Positions 49,297-58,233 are shown, numbered from the stretch's first letter. The stretch is DNA of 64,000 nt from Glaciihabitans tibetensis (GCF_003003265.1 NZ_PVTL01000005.1:295055-359054), one strand, 5' to 3'. Notes: generated by a model from the sequence alone, not told the origin. Program-made: numbers and translations.

Positions 49297-49743
49297 GTGA
49301 GTGACACCAACGATCCGAATCGCGCGGGCGCGCCGCAGCCGCAGCCGCAGCAGAGCGAGGTGCGCATCCGTAGGGCGCCGAAGCTCCCCGCGTTCCTGAT
49401 CGTCGGTGGCGGGCTCGGCGCGATCGTGACTTTCGTGCTCACTGCACTGTTTCCCGTCGACCCCGAGGTGGGGTTCTTCGCCCTGTTCGGCTATCTCGCC
49501 CTCTACGGGGTGACCGCCGGAGTCCTCCTCGGCGGTGTCATCGCGATCATCCTCGACCGTCGCGCGGACAAGCGCGCGACTACCGCTTCCGCGACGGTGG
49601 AATCCGCAACTACTTCCGGTTCGCCCGCGCCCGGTTCGCTCGATTTCGGCCAGCACCAGTCCGATCAGCCCGAGTCCGAACAGCCCGAGTTCGACCAGCC
49701 CGAGTCCGAACAGCGGCCCGAAGCCGACCCCCCGCGGCCGTAG
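49297..49743 (+). CDS. Small membrane protein with two helices and acidic repeat tail
   Basis: 148 residues from GTG 49297; the open frame extends upstream into the repeat array, but this start lies seven bases after GAGAAT, a weak -10-like sequence. A cytoplasmic N-terminus (QPQPQQSEVRIRRAPKLPA) is followed by two membrane helices (about 34-55 and 67-93) and a C-terminal tail with repeats of QPESEQPEFD (about 118-145). Small proteins with this layout are common in actinobacteria and unassigned. The tail faces the same side as the N-terminus. Confidence 0.7.
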   Translation: MSDTNDPNRAGAPQPQPQQSEVRIRRAPKLPAFLIVGGGLGAIVTFVLTALFPVDPEVGFFALFGYLALYGVTAGVLLGGVIAIILDRRADKRATTASATVESATTSGSPAPGSLDFGQHQSDQPESEQPEFDQPESEQRPEADPPRP

Positions 49744-49800
49744 GCACTTGGCCCGCAGGCATCCCGGCCCCGGATACCCACTTGCGGCCCCGGAAATGTC

Positions 49801-49900
49801 CGGTGCCGGGAACGGGTTTTCGGTGCCGCGGCGCCCGGCCGGGTCCGCCGCGAGCAGGTGTCCGGTGCCGGGAGCAAATGCCCGGTGCCGGGAACAAGGG
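49801..49900. repeat. 20-bp CGGTGCCGGGAAC array
   Basis: CGGTGCCGGGAAC-like units begin at 49801, 49821, 49863 and 49883; the position in between (about 49842) has a degenerate copy. The period is 20-21 bp. It fills the gap between the convergent membrane protein and purF genes. Confidence 0.7.
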
Positions 49901-49908
49901 CACACGCT

Positions 49909-51366
49909 CTAACTGGCCTGGTTGGACTCCACCCAGGCGAGGTATTCGGGCGTGACCGAACCCGTGACGTAGTCACCCGTAAAGCAGCTCATCTCGAGCG
50001 ACGTGACATCCGACCCCTCAATGATCGCGGCTTCCATGTCGGCAACCTCCTGGTAAATCAGGTGGTCGGCGCCGAGTTCCGTGGCGATTTCGGGGATCTT
50101 GCGGTTGTGCGCAACGAGCTCCTGCCGGGTGGGCATGTTGATGCCGTACACGTGCGGGTAGCGCACGGGTGGGGCGGCGGAGGTGAAGGTGACCTTGTTG
50201 GCGCCGGCCTCGCGAGCCATCTGCACGATTTCCTTCGACGTCGTTCCGCGCACGATCGAGTCGTCGACGATCAGGATGTTCTTGCCCTTGAACTCGCTCG
50301 ACATGGCGTTCAGCTTCTGCTTGACCGACTTCTTACGCTCGGCCTGGCCGGGCATGATGAAGGTACGGCCGACGTAGCGGTTCTTGTAGAACCCCTCGCG
50401 ATATTCAATTCCGAGTTTGCGAGCGACCTGCATGGCGGCGGGGCGGGATGAATCGGGGATCGGCATCACCACGTCGATATCGCCCATCGGGGCATAGGTG
50501 GCGATGGTGTCAGCGAGGCGATCGCCCAGGCGCAGGCGAGCGTCGTAGACCGAGATGCCGTTCATGATCGAGTCGGGGCGCGCGAGGTAGACGTACTCGA
50601 ACGAGCACGGGATCAGGCGCGGGTTTTTGGCGCACTGGCGCGAGGTCATTTCGCCGTCCATCGCGATGAACACGGCCTCGCCCGGGGCGATGTCGCGCAC
50701 GACGTCGTAGCCGCCGGCCTCGAGCACGAGCGATTCGGAGGCGACAATCCACTCGTCGCCGACCAGGCCCTGCGAGCGGCGGCCGAGGATCAGCGGGCGG
50801 ATTCCGAAGGGATCACGGAACGCGAGCAGGCCGTGGCCGGCGATCAGCGCGATCGCGGCGTAGGAGCCCTCGACCCGTTCGTGCAGGCTGGCGATCGCGT
50901 CGAAGGCCTGGTCGGGAGCGAAGTCGCTGCCCGTGAGCTGGTCCTGGAGTTCGTTCGCGAGCACGTTCACGAGCAGCTCGGTGTCGCTCGTGGTGTTCAG
51001 GTGACGGCGGTCAACGTGGAAGAGCTCCTGCGTCAGTTCACGGGTGTTGGTGAGGTTGCCGTTGTGCACGAGGATGATGCCGTACGGCGCGTTCACGTAG
51101 AACGGTTGGGCCTCTTGCTCGTTGCCCGCGGTGCCCTTGGTGGCGTAACGCACGTGTCCAAGCCCCATGGTTCCCAGAAGGGACCGCATGTCACGGGTGC
51201 GGTAAGCCTCGCGCACCTGACCCTTGGCCTTCTGGATATGGAAAGTGTCGCCTTCCGCGGTCGCGATGCCGGTGGAGTCCTGTCCTCGGTGCTGGAGGAG
51301 GGACAGGCTGTCGTAGACCTGCTGGTTGACGGGGAGGGATGAGACGATGCCCACAATGCCGCACAT
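49909..51366 (-). CDS. purF: Amidophosphoribosyltransferase PurF
   Basis: 485 residues. First committed purine step, PRPP plus glutamine to phosphoribosylamine. The Ntn-hydrolase nucleophile is Cys2, directly after Met (MCGIVGIVSS), so there is no propeptide, unlike the Bacillus enzyme. The PRPP site is NILIVDDSIVRGTTSKEIV; other blocks are LLQHRGQDSTGIATAEG and GHVRYATKG. A TAGACT -10-like hexamer lies about 45 bases upstream on the minus strand. purM starts 119 bp away in the other direction, whereas in many actinobacteria purF and purM are co-directional. Confidence 0.97.
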   Translation of the reverse strand: MCGIVGIVSSLPVNQQVYDSLSLLQHRGQDSTGIATAEGDTFHIQKAKGQVREAYRTRDMRSLLGTMGLGHVRYATKGTAGNEQEAQPFYVNAPYGIILVHNGNLTNTRELTQELFHVDRRHLNTTSDTELLVNVLANELQDQLTGSDFAPDQAFDAIASLHERVEGSYAAIALIAGHGLLAFRDPFGIRPLILGRRSQGLVGDEWIVASESLVLEAGGYDVVRDIAPGEAVFIAMDGEMTSRQCAKNPRLIPCSFEYVYLARPDSIMNGISVYDARLRLGDRLADTIATYAPMGDIDVVMPIPDSSRPAAMQVARKLGIEYREGFYKNRYVGRTFIMPGQAERKKSVKQKLNAMSSEFKGKNILIVDDSIVRGTTSKEIVQMAREAGANKVTFTSAAPPVRYPHVYGINMPTRQELVAHNRKIPEIATELGADHLIYQEVADMEAAIIEGSDVTSLEMSCFTGDYVTGSVTPEYLAWVESNQAS

Positions 51367-51485
51367 GCTGCCGGGGGGTTCCTGACGCTAGATGAGAACA
51401 AACCGGGGCAAGTCTACGGTCCTTCGTCGCGGCTTCGCTCGCGTGGGCCGTGCACCCAGCTTCAAATCTCGGGCACACTTGGGGC

Positions 51486-52580
51486 ATGAGCAATAGCTAC
51501 CGTGACGCCGGGGTCGATACCGCCGCTGGAGATCTCGCCGTCGAACTGATGAAGTCAGCGGTGTCGGCAACTCACGGCCCCCAGGTGCTCGGCGGGGTCG
51601 GCGGATTCGCGGGACTCTTCGACGTTTCGTTCCTGACCAGCTATAAGAAGCCGCTGCTTGCGACGTCGACCGACGGCGTGGGCACCAAGGTCGCGATCGC
51701 GCAGGCGCTCGACAAGCACGACACCATCGGCCAGGACCTCGTCGGCATGGTGGTTGACGACATCGTTGTCGTCGGTGCGCGGCCACTCTTCATGACGGAC
51801 TACATCGCCTGCGGACGAGTTGTCCCAGAAAGAATTGCCGACATCGTGAAGGGCATCGCGTTGGCGTGTTCAGCAACGGGCACCGCGCTGGTCGGCGGCG
51901 AGACTGCCGAGCACCCCGGTCTGCTGGGCCCTAACGATTACGACGTCGCGGGCGCCGCGGTCGGTGTTGTTGAGGCGGATGCCGCGCTCGGCCCGCAGCG
52001 CGTGCAGCATGGTGATGTCGTTCTCGCGATGCGCTCGTCGGGATTCCACAGCAATGGCTATTCGCTCGTGCGCAGCATCCTCCGTAAAGCGTCTGTCAGC
52101 TTCTCTGACCGGTCGGATGACCTCGGCGGAGTCGTCGGCGAGATTCTGCTCGAGCCCACCCGCCTGTACACCTCGCCGCTGGTTTCCGTGCTCGACGAAC
52201 TTCCCGGCGCCATCCACGCCCTCAGCCATGTCACGGGAGGCGGAATGGCCGCAAACCTCGCCCGCGTTCTGCCCCTGGGCGCCTGGGTTGAAGTCGAACG
52301 GGCGTCATGGACGCCGGATCCCCTGTTCCACGTTGTGGCGGAATGGGGCGGGATCCCGCTCAGCGAAACCGAGGGCACCTGGAACCTGGGCGTCGGTATG
52401 TTCGCCGTGGTCGACGCGCACTCGGCGACCGCCGTGCTTGCCGCGCTCGAGTCGCACGGCATCCCGTCCTGGGTGGCGGGTCGCGTTGACATGAACATCC
52501 GCGACCTGAGCGAATTCGAGCAGGGCGCCAAGGGAATCAACGGCGGCGCTGTGCGCCTGGTCGGGGCATACGCGAAGTAG
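51486..52580 (+). CDS. purM: Phosphoribosylformylglycinamidine cyclo-ligase PurM
   Basis: 364 residues from ATG 51486. It closes the imidazole ring (FGAM to AIR) with ATP. Family blocks: SYRDAGVDTAAGDLAVELMK, GGFAGLFDV, LLATSTDGVGTKVAIA, DDIVVVGARPLFMTDYIACG, LVGGETAEHPG and LRSSGFHSNGYSLVR-like MRSSGFHSNGYSLVR. It reads away from purF, and its 3' end faces DUF3073 across a short repeat. Confidence 0.96.
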   Translation: MSNSYRDAGVDTAAGDLAVELMKSAVSATHGPQVLGGVGGFAGLFDVSFLTSYKKPLLATSTDGVGTKVAIAQALDKHDTIGQDLVGMVVDDIVVVGARPLFMTDYIACGRVVPERIADIVKGIALACSATGTALVGGETAEHPGLLGPNDYDVAGAAVGVVEADAALGPQRVQHGDVVLAMRSSGFHSNGYSLVRSILRKASVSFSDRSDDLGGVVGEILLEPTRLYTSPLVSVLDELPGAIHALSHVTGGGMAANLARVLPLGAWVEVERASWTPDPLFHVVAEWGGIPLSETEGTWNLGVGMFAVVDAHSATAVLAALESHGIPSWVAGRVDMNIRDLSEFEQGAKGINGGAVRLVGAYAK

Positions 52581-52583
52581 CGC

Positions 52584-52655
52584 GTTCACCACGACGCCCG
52601 CGAGAGAGCGAGTTCACTACGGACGACGTAGCGCGTTCAGTCCTGAACGGAGCGA
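52584..52655. repeat. Short degenerate GTTCA repeat between purM and DUF3073
   Basis: GCGCGTTCACCACGAC, GCGAGTTCACTACGGAC and GCGCGTTCAGTCCTGAAC start at about 52581, 52609 and 52632. The last contains TTCAGTCCTGAA, a small hairpin. It covers the whole 76-bp gap between convergent genes. Confidence 0.55.
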
Positions 52656-52656
52656 G

Positions 52657-52911
52657 CTAAGCGCTCTTGGACGACTCCTGGCCGCTGCCGTATTCGTCGT
52701 CATCCTTGTCGATGTACTTGCTGTCGGCGTACGAGTCGTCCAGGTACTCCGACCACTTGTCGAGTTCGGGAGAAACCGGTGCCACGGGCGCGACGGGCGC
52801 GCCGCCGCTGTGCAGCTCGTTTGCGAGAGCTCCGTAGTTGGTGTCCGGGCTGAAGTACTTCAGGTCGCGTGCGACCTTGGTGTGCTTCGCCTTTTGACGG
52901 CCGCGCCCCAT
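52657..52911 (-). CDS. DUF3073 domain protein
   Basis: 84 residues from ATG 52911, with GAGGGGG six bases upstream; a second ATG 15 bases further up lacks such a site. The N-terminus MGRGRQKAKHTKVARDLKYF followed by SPDTNYGALANEL is the DUF3073 signature, and the C-terminal part is acidic (DDSYADSKYIDKDDDEYG). The family is restricted to actinobacteria and widespread there; its role is unknown. The basic-then-acidic layout suggests a nucleic-acid or ribosome-associated small protein, which is only a guess. Confidence 0.9.
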   Translation of the reverse strand: MGRGRQKAKHTKVARDLKYFSPDTNYGALANELHSGGAPVAPVAPVSPELDKWSEYLDDSYADSKYIDKDDDEYGSGQESSKSA

Positions 52912-53157
52912 GCGTGACCCCCTCATGTAGAAGATATGAGCTAATGAACAGGTTAAAATCTAGCGATCACTTTATCACGCGACCCTCATTAGTCCTTGCG
53001 TGTAACAAAGTGAGCAGTATGGCGTACCGTGTGGTGCCCAGAGACCATTATGCCCCGCTTCTTGTCCCGGTGTAACGCACTTGCTTCGCCCCGGTTGTTC
53101 ACCGCCACTTAGCCACTTTCCAGCGGGTGCATATGTGAGGAAGGGTAACGTTAGCTC

Positions 53158-54291
53158 GTGACTATCCTGAGCGCCGACACCTCCGTTGTGGTGGTCGGCG
53201 CGGGACAGGCGGGTTTGTCGGTCGCGTATTACCTTCGGCGCCTGGGGCTCGAACCCGGAATCGACTTCTCCGTGCTCGATCGAGGCCCGGCTGCCGGCGG
53301 CGCCTGGCAGCACCGCTGGGATTCCCTGCGGCTCGGCTCCGCCCACCGCGTGCACGACCTTCCCGGCATGAACGACCTCGGGCTCAGCTTCGAGACGGCA
53401 AACAAAAACTTACCCGCCCGGCAGGTGGTCGCCGACTACTACCACCGCTATGAAGAGCACTTCGGGCTGAACGTGGTCCGTCCCGCGGCGGTCACAACCG
53501 TTGAAAATCAGGGCGCAGATCTTCTCGTCACGTTTTCCGGCGACACTCACCCCACCGGCGAGCCGGCCACGCGCCACATCTCTGCTCCCATTGTGGTGAA
53601 CGCCACCGGCACCTGGGGGTCTCCCTTCCTTCCGTGGTATCCCGGACGGGACTCGTTCCTCGGGCGTCAGCTGCACACCACCGATTACGTGTCTGCCGAG
53701 GATCTCGCCGGGCAGCGCGTCGTTGTGGTGGGAGGAGGAACGTCGGCGATCGGGTTCCTTCTCGATCTGGAACCGGCCGCAGCGAAGCTCACCTGGGTGA
53801 GCCGGAGACCGGTCGACTTTCTCGAGCTGGGTGAGCTGAACGTCGAGGCCGGGTTGGCAGCCGTTGCGATGCAGGATGCCGCGGCGCGGGCTGGTCGCGC
53901 CCTGCCCAGCATCGTGAGCGGCACCGGGGTTCCCCGCACCCGTCGAATGCAGGCGGCGATCGAGCGCGGACTCTTGGTGCGCCGCCCGATGTTCGCCAGC
54001 ATCGAGCCGGGTGGGGTGCGCTGGGCGGACGGCTCTTTCGTTGAGGCCGATGCAATTCTTTGGGCGACGGGCTTTCGCCCCGAGCTGCGCCACCTCTCGC
54101 CCCTGGGGCTCCGCGAGAAAGAAGGCGGGGTATCGGTGGCCGGCGGTCTCTCCTGGCGGGACCCCCGGATCTTCTTCGCCGGGTACGGACCGCAGGCGAG
54201 TACCGTCGGCGCGAACCGGGCCGGACGCACGATCGCGCGGCAGGTGGTCGTGGCGCTCACTCGGATCCAGCGCGCCGCCCGCCAGGGCTAG
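53158..54291 (+). CDS. NAD(P)/FAD-dependent oxidoreductase (flavin monooxygenase-like)
   Basis: 377 residues from GTG 53158 (AGGAAGG about 12 bases upstream). FAD-binding motif VVVVGAGQAGLSVAYYLRR (9-28), second nucleotide motif VVVVGGGTSAIGFLLDL, and the ATG motif DAILWATGFRPELRHL. The block AAGGAWQHRWDSLRLGSAHRVHDLPG resembles the flavin-monooxygenase fingerprint (G-x-W-x6-YPG region). Substrate unknown. The upstream 246-bp gap is comparatively A/T-rich and has TTGCGT (52996-53001) and TATGGC (53018-53023) 16 bp apart, a possible promoter with a leader of about 130 bases. Confidence 0.87.
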   Translation: MTILSADTSVVVVGAGQAGLSVAYYLRRLGLEPGIDFSVLDRGPAAGGAWQHRWDSLRLGSAHRVHDLPGMNDLGLSFETANKNLPARQVVADYYHRYEEHFGLNVVRPAAVTTVENQGADLLVTFSGDTHPTGEPATRHISAPIVVNATGTWGSPFLPWYPGRDSFLGRQLHTTDYVSAEDLAGQRVVVVGGGTSAIGFLLDLEPAAAKLTWVSRRPVDFLELGELNVEAGLAAVAMQDAAARAGRALPSIVSGTGVPRTRRMQAAIERGLLVRRPMFASIEPGGVRWADGSFVEADAILWATGFRPELRHLSPLGLREKEGGVSVAGGLSWRDPRIFFAGYGPQASTVGANRAGRTIARQVVVALTRIQRAARQG

Positions 54292-54295
54292 GTGC

Positions 54296-54334
54296 GCTGA
54301 GCTGACAGGCTGAGCTGACAGGCTGAGCTGACAG
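54296..54334. repeat. 13-bp tandem repeat
   Basis: GCTGAGCTGACAG begins at 54296, 54309 and 54322, three perfect units. It begins 5 bp after the oxidoreductase stop, in the gap before the convergent crcB gene. Confidence 0.9.
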
Positions 54335-54375
54335 GGTGGGCCGACACGGCTGCCTACAGGCCAGCGCGCGAGCGG

Positions 54376-54756
54376 CTACTGCACGAGCAGCCAGGCCGCG
54401 GTGGCGACCAGCGAGCCGAGCACGATGTTCAGCCCGACGTTGAGGGCGGAGCGAAACCACTTGCCGGTCAGCGCGAGCTCGACGGTCTCCACGCTCCAGG
54501 TGCTGAAGGTGGTGAGTCCGCCGGCGACGCCGCCGAGGAGGATGAGGCGGAGATCGGTGGAAATCACACCAGACTCGGCCAAGCCCAGTACGGCACCGCC
54601 GAGCGCAGACCCGACGACGTTGACGACGAGCACGGCCCACTGGAGCGTGCCTCGCCCACCCAACAGGACGGACACGAGGTAGCGCAGCACCGAGGCGACA
54701 CCACCGCAGAGCACCGCTGCCGCTGCCACCAGAACCATCGAGCCGTCGCCGATCAC
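54376..54756 (-). CDS. crcB: Fluoride exporter Fluc/CrcB, subunit 1
   Basis: 126 residues from a GTG at 54756 overlapping the preceding crcB by four bases. Four membrane helices; the pore motif GGVAGGLTTFSTWSVE (G-x3-G-x-x-T-F-S-T) and VNVVGSALGGAVLG with the pore asparagine are present. Fluc channels are dual-topology dimers; where two genes are adjacent, as here, the proteins usually form an antiparallel heterodimer. No fluoride riboswitch is recognised upstream of the operon. Confidence 0.93.
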   Translation of the reverse strand: MIGDGSMVLVAAAAVLCGGVASVLRYLVSVLLGGRGTLQWAVLVVNVVGSALGGAVLGLAESGVISTDLRLILLGGVAGGLTTFSTWSVETVELALTGKWFRSALNVGLNIVLGSLVATAAWLLVQ

Positions 54757-55154
54757 GGCTGCTCCCCGCGCCGCTGCACGGCTCGATGCCCAACCCGCAG
54801 CCCGAGCAATGCTGCGGCGAAGCCGAGCATGACGCTCATCACCAGATACAGCAAGGCGCTCCCGAATTGGTTGCCCGCGGTAAGCGACACGAGCGACACC
54901 ATCACCGCGGAGAAGGTGGTGAACGATCCGAGCAACCCCGGCCCGAGACCCGCCCGAAGCCAGCCCCGCGCGTCGGGCCCGATCCCGGCGACGAGCAACC
55001 CGAGCAGCGCAGATCCCACCACGTTGATGAGGAGGGTCGACACCGGAAAGTCGTCATCACCGTGCGGGATCACATAGTCCAGGCCGAGCCGCGCCGAGGT
55101 GCCGAGGACACCGCCGACGAACACCGCGGCGACGGACTTTGCGAGTGAGGTCAT
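54753..55154 (-). CDS. crcB: Fluoride exporter Fluc/CrcB, subunit 2
   Basis: 133 residues. Four helices with INVVGSALLGLLVAG and GPGLLGSFTTFSAVMVSLV, the second carrying the conserved T-F-S. The start overlaps the stop of the large APC permease gene by four bases, and the end overlaps crcB subunit 1, so all three are translated in sequence. The N-terminal TSLAKSVAAVFVGGVLGTSARLG matches the family. Charges around the helices differ from subunit 1, consistent with opposite orientation in the membrane; this was judged by eye. Confidence 0.92.
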   Translation of the reverse strand: MTSLAKSVAAVFVGGVLGTSARLGLDYVIPHGDDDFPVSTLLINVVGSALLGLLVAGIGPDARGWLRAGLGPGLLGSFTTFSAVMVSLVSLTAGNQFGSALLYLVMSVMLGFAAALLGLRVGHRAVQRRGEQP

Positions 55155-57229
55155 CCGCGGTCGCGGTCGCGCTTGCTGCTGCTCGCGCCGCTACTGCCGC
55201 CGCTGCCACTGCTCTGATGGGAGCGCGCGGGCGGTATCGCGGTGCGCGGCACCGGTCGCACCGGTTCACCGCGCCTGTCCTGGCCCGGGATCGGGCGAGA
55301 ACGGCGGCCGTAGATAATCTCGGAGGAGTCGAGCAGCCATGGCACCAGCGCCAGCACCACGCCGTGCACCATCATCAATTTGTGGCGAATGCGCCGCGCC
55401 TTGTGGTTGTGGAGCATGTGCTCCCACCAGTGTCCAACGATGAACTGCGGGGTGTAGACGGTCACCACTTCTGAGCCGTGCACCTCGCGGCGCCCCTTGA
55501 TGTACTGGATCAAGGGGGTGCTGATCTCTCGGTACGGCGAGGCGATCACGCGCAGGGGGATCTCGATGTTCTGCAGGATCCACTGCTTCTCGAGTTCGGT
55601 GGTCTGCCCGTCATCGATCGAGACGTGCACCGCCTCAATCGAATCGTGCCGAGCGGCGATGGCGTAGTCGAGCGCCTTCAGTACGGGCTTCTGCATGTGG
55701 CCGACCAGCACGATCGCGTGATCACCCTGGGCGCCGAAGGTCGTGGTGGGGTCCGCCTCGATCTCCTTGTCCACATCGCGGTAGTACCGGTTGATGCCGA
55801 GCAGCAGCAGGTACAGGATCGGCATGATCAGAAAGACCAGCCACGCGCCGTGGGTGAACTTGGTGATGGTCACCACCACCAGCACAACGGCGGTCATCAC
55901 CGCGCCGACACCGTTGATGGCGAGGCTCCGGATCGCAGCCCCGCGATCGACGCACCCGTTTTTCAGGAGCTTCAGCCAGTGCACCACCATGCCCGTCTGC
56001 CCGAGCGTGAAGGAGACGAAAACGCCGATGATATAAAGCTGAATGAGGGATGTCACGCTCGCGCGATACACGATGAGAATCACCACCGCGGCCAGCGCTA
56101 AGACGAGCACGCCGTTCGAGTAGATGAGGCGGTCACCGCGCGTCGACAGGGACTTCGGGGCGTACTTGTCGCGGGCGAGCACCGACCCGAGCAGCGGGAA
56201 ACCGTTGAACGCGGTGTTTGCAGCGAGCAGGAGTACCGCGGCCGTGGTGGCCTGGATGATGAAGAACGGCACGGAGTTGTTGCCGAAGACGGCCGAGGCG
56301 ATCTGCGCGATGAGGGAGCGCTGGGGATCGGTCGCGCAGTTCTGCCAACCGATCAGGTGGCAGGGGTCCTCCGCGTAGTGCACCTTCGAAATGAGTGCGA
56401 CCGCGATCAAGCCGACGAACAGCACGATGGCAATCACCACCATATAGACGAGGGTCGCCTGCGCGTTTTTGACCTTCGGGGTACGGAAGGCCGGCACACC
56501 GTTGGAGATGGCTTCCACTCCGGTCAGGGCGCTACAGCCACTCGAGAACGCGCGCAGCAGCAGGAGGATGAACGCGGCCTGTGTCATCGACTCGGCCTGC
56601 ACGGTGAACGCGGCCGATTCCGCCACCGGAGGGTCACCCAGGGCGGTGCGTACGAGCGCGACCACCACCATCACGAAGATGCTGCCGACAAAGAAGTAGG
56701 TGGGAAAGGCGAATGCCTTGCTCGACTCGCGCACACCGCGGAGGTTGACCGCGGCGAGCAGGACGACGAAGAACACCGCGAGTTCGACCCGGAGCGGGTC
56801 GAGGGCAGGGATCGCCGAGATGATGTTGTCGACGCCGCTCGCTACCGACACCGCGACGGTCATGACGTAGTCGACCAGCAGGGCCGACGCCACAACGAGC
56901 CCGGCGCGTTCGCCGAGGTTCTTGTGCGCCACCTCGTAGTCGCCGCCGCCGCTGGGGTAGGCCTTGATGAGCTGACGATACGAGATGACCACCACCACCA
57001 GGAGGATGACCACCACCAGCGCGACCCCGGGCGCGAAGCTCAGGAAGGCGAGCCCCCCGAGCATCAGGATCATCAGCAGTTCTTGCGGCGCATAGGCCAC
57101 AGAAGAAAGGGGGTCGCTGGCAAACAGCGGCAGGGCCAGGTGCTTGGGGAGGAGCTGGCCCTCGAGTTTCTCAGACGCCAGCGGTTCGCCGATCAGCCAC
57201 CGCTTCGGCGACCGAACTTCGTTAGTCAC
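55151..57229 (-). CDS. APC-superfamily amino acid/cation permease with C-terminal soluble domain
   Basis: 692 residues from GTG 57229; a TTG start 36 bases further up is possible. About 12 helices between 50 and 500, with the helix-1 block ALPLFASDPLSSVAYAPQEL and FPTYFFVGSIFVMVVVALVRT. A cytoplasmic domain (about 510-640) with AIVLVGHMQKPVLKALDYAIA and ASPYREISTPLIQYI resembles a universal-stress-like fold. The last 40 residues are Ser/Gly/Arg low complexity. The family includes amino-acid and potassium-related transporters; substrate is open. It leads the operon APC-crcB-crcB. Confidence 0.88.
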   Translation of the reverse strand: MTNEVRSPKRWLIGEPLASEKLEGQLLPKHLALPLFASDPLSSVAYAPQELLMILMLGGLAFLSFAPGVALVVVILLVVVVISYRQLIKAYPSGGGDYEVAHKNLGERAGLVVASALLVDYVMTVAVSVASGVDNIISAIPALDPLRVELAVFFVVLLAAVNLRGVRESSKAFAFPTYFFVGSIFVMVVVALVRTALGDPPVAESAAFTVQAESMTQAAFILLLLRAFSSGCSALTGVEAISNGVPAFRTPKVKNAQATLVYMVVIAIVLFVGLIAVALISKVHYAEDPCHLIGWQNCATDPQRSLIAQIASAVFGNNSVPFFIIQATTAAVLLLAANTAFNGFPLLGSVLARDKYAPKSLSTRGDRLIYSNGVLVLALAAVVILIVYRASVTSLIQLYIIGVFVSFTLGQTGMVVHWLKLLKNGCVDRGAAIRSLAINGVGAVMTAVVLVVVTITKFTHGAWLVFLIMPILYLLLLGINRYYRDVDKEIEADPTTTFGAQGDHAIVLVGHMQKPVLKALDYAIAARHDSIEAVHVSIDDGQTTELEKQWILQNIEIPLRVIASPYREISTPLIQYIKGRREVHGSEVVTVYTPQFIVGHWWEHMLHNHKARRIRHKLMMVHGVVLALVPWLLDSSEIIYGRRSRPIPGQDRRGEPVRPVPRTAIPPARSHQSSGSGGSSGASSSKRDRDRG

Positions 57230-57306
57230 GAGGGGCGAGCCTACTCCAGACTGCGCCGGAGTCAAGCGAGCGTTAACAACGTCGCTTCCGCGCTTATTCC
57301 CGTTCT

Positions 57307-57328
57307 GTTCTATTGGGGTTCTATTGGG
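57307..57328. repeat. 11-bp tandem duplication upstream of the APC gene
   Basis: GTTCTATTGGG occurs at 57307-57317 and 57318-57328 without mismatch, in the divergent gap between the APC permease and MerR genes. It could be two adjacent protein sites one helical turn apart or a recent slippage. Confidence 0.75.
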
Positions 57329-57398
57329 GCACTACTGCTCTATTCCGCCATCGCCGGCGACGGAGCAATCGTCAGGTCGTCGAAGACTCCATTCACGC

Positions 57399-57429
57399 TT
57401 GACATTGACGCAACGTCAACTCGTACGGT
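57399..57429 (+). promoter_or_regulatory. MerR-type promoter with 19-bp spacer and internal palindrome
   Basis: -35 TTGACA at 57399-57404, -10 TACGGT at 57424-57429, spacer 19 bp, which is the over-long spacing used by MerR-controlled promoters. The palindrome TTGACG-CAA-CGTCAA (57405-57419) fills the spacer. The expected start of transcription, six to seven bases after the -10, falls on the A of the merR-type ATG (57436), so the mRNA may be leaderless. Confidence 0.75.
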
Positions 57430-57435
57430 GGAGTC

Positions 57436-58233
57436 ATGGAGAACGAATGGTCTATCCACGAGGTGGCTCGACTCACCGGCACCACGTCGCGCGCGCTGCG
57501 CCACTACGGCGAGATCGGGCTCCTGCATCCCTCACGTACGGGCACGAACGGATATCGGCACTACGACTCCGCCGCGCTGACCCGGCTCCAGCGCATTCTG
57601 TTACTCCGCGACCTCGGACTCGGGCTAGCCGCGATCCGCGACGTGCTCAATGGGGCCACCGACGACGCGGAGGCTTTGGCCGGACACCTGCGCTGGCTGC
57701 GCGAGGAGAAAAACCGGATCGATCGCCAGATCGCGACGATCCAGACAACGGTGAGAAAACTCGAGGAAGGAGAGGATCTGATGGCTGAGGACATGTTTGA
57801 CGGATTTGACCACACGCGATATCAGAATGAGGTCGAGCAGCGCTGGGGTGCCGACGCCTACGCGGCCGGCGATGCGTGGTGGCGGTCGATGACCGATGTT
57901 GAGAAGGAAGGGTGGATGATCCGACAGCAGCAACTCGCGGCCGACTGGGCGACAGCGGCGCGAAGTGGGGCAGCTCCCGGCAGCACTGAGGCCCAGGCGC
58001 TGGCCCATCGGCACTTCCTGTGGCTAGCATCCGTCCCCGGTACCCCGCGCGGGGCATCCGCTGCACCCACCTCGCACGCGGCATCGACCTCCCCGGGGCT
58101 ATCGAAGGAGTACTTCGTGGGACTCGGCGAGATGTACGTCGCCGACGAACGCTTTGCGGCAAACTACGGCGGGGTTGAGGGCGCCACGTTTGTGCGCGAC
58201 GCGATGCGCATCTACGCGGAGTCCGGCATGTAG
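57436..58233 (+). CDS. MerR-family regulator with TipAS-like effector domain
   Basis: 265 residues. Winged-helix DNA-binding domain (5-73; WSIHEVARLTGTTSRALRHYGEIGLL), coiled-coil dimer helix (about 84-116; WLREEKNRIDRQIATIQTTVR), and a C-terminal domain (125-265; WGADAYAAGDAWWRSM, FVGLGEMYVADERFAANYGG) like the antibiotic-binding TipAS fold of TipAL and SkgA. A low-complexity insert (TPRGASAAPTSHAASTSPG) interrupts it. TipAL-type proteins activate their own promoter on binding thiopeptides or other hydrophobic drugs. The MerR-type promoter in front makes autoregulation likely. The end overlaps the convergent yczE-like gene by 22 bp. Confidence 0.92.
   Translation: MENEWSIHEVARLTGTTSRALRHYGEIGLLHPSRTGTNGYRHYDSAALTRLQRILLLRDLGLGLAAIRDVLNGATDDAEALAGHLRWLREEKNRIDRQIATIQTTVRKLEEGEDLMAEDMFDGFDHTRYQNEVEQRWGADAYAAGDAWWRSMTDVEKEGWMIRQQQLAADWATAARSGAAPGSTEAQALAHRHFLWLASVPGTPRGASAAPTSHAASTSPGLSKEYFVGLGEMYVADERFAANYGGVEGATFVRDAMRIYAESGM

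Noticed and set aside
57230..57398. Riboswitch (c-di-AMP or fluoride) before the APC-crcB operon
   Set aside because: No conserved core of either class was recognised; only an 11-bp duplication was found.
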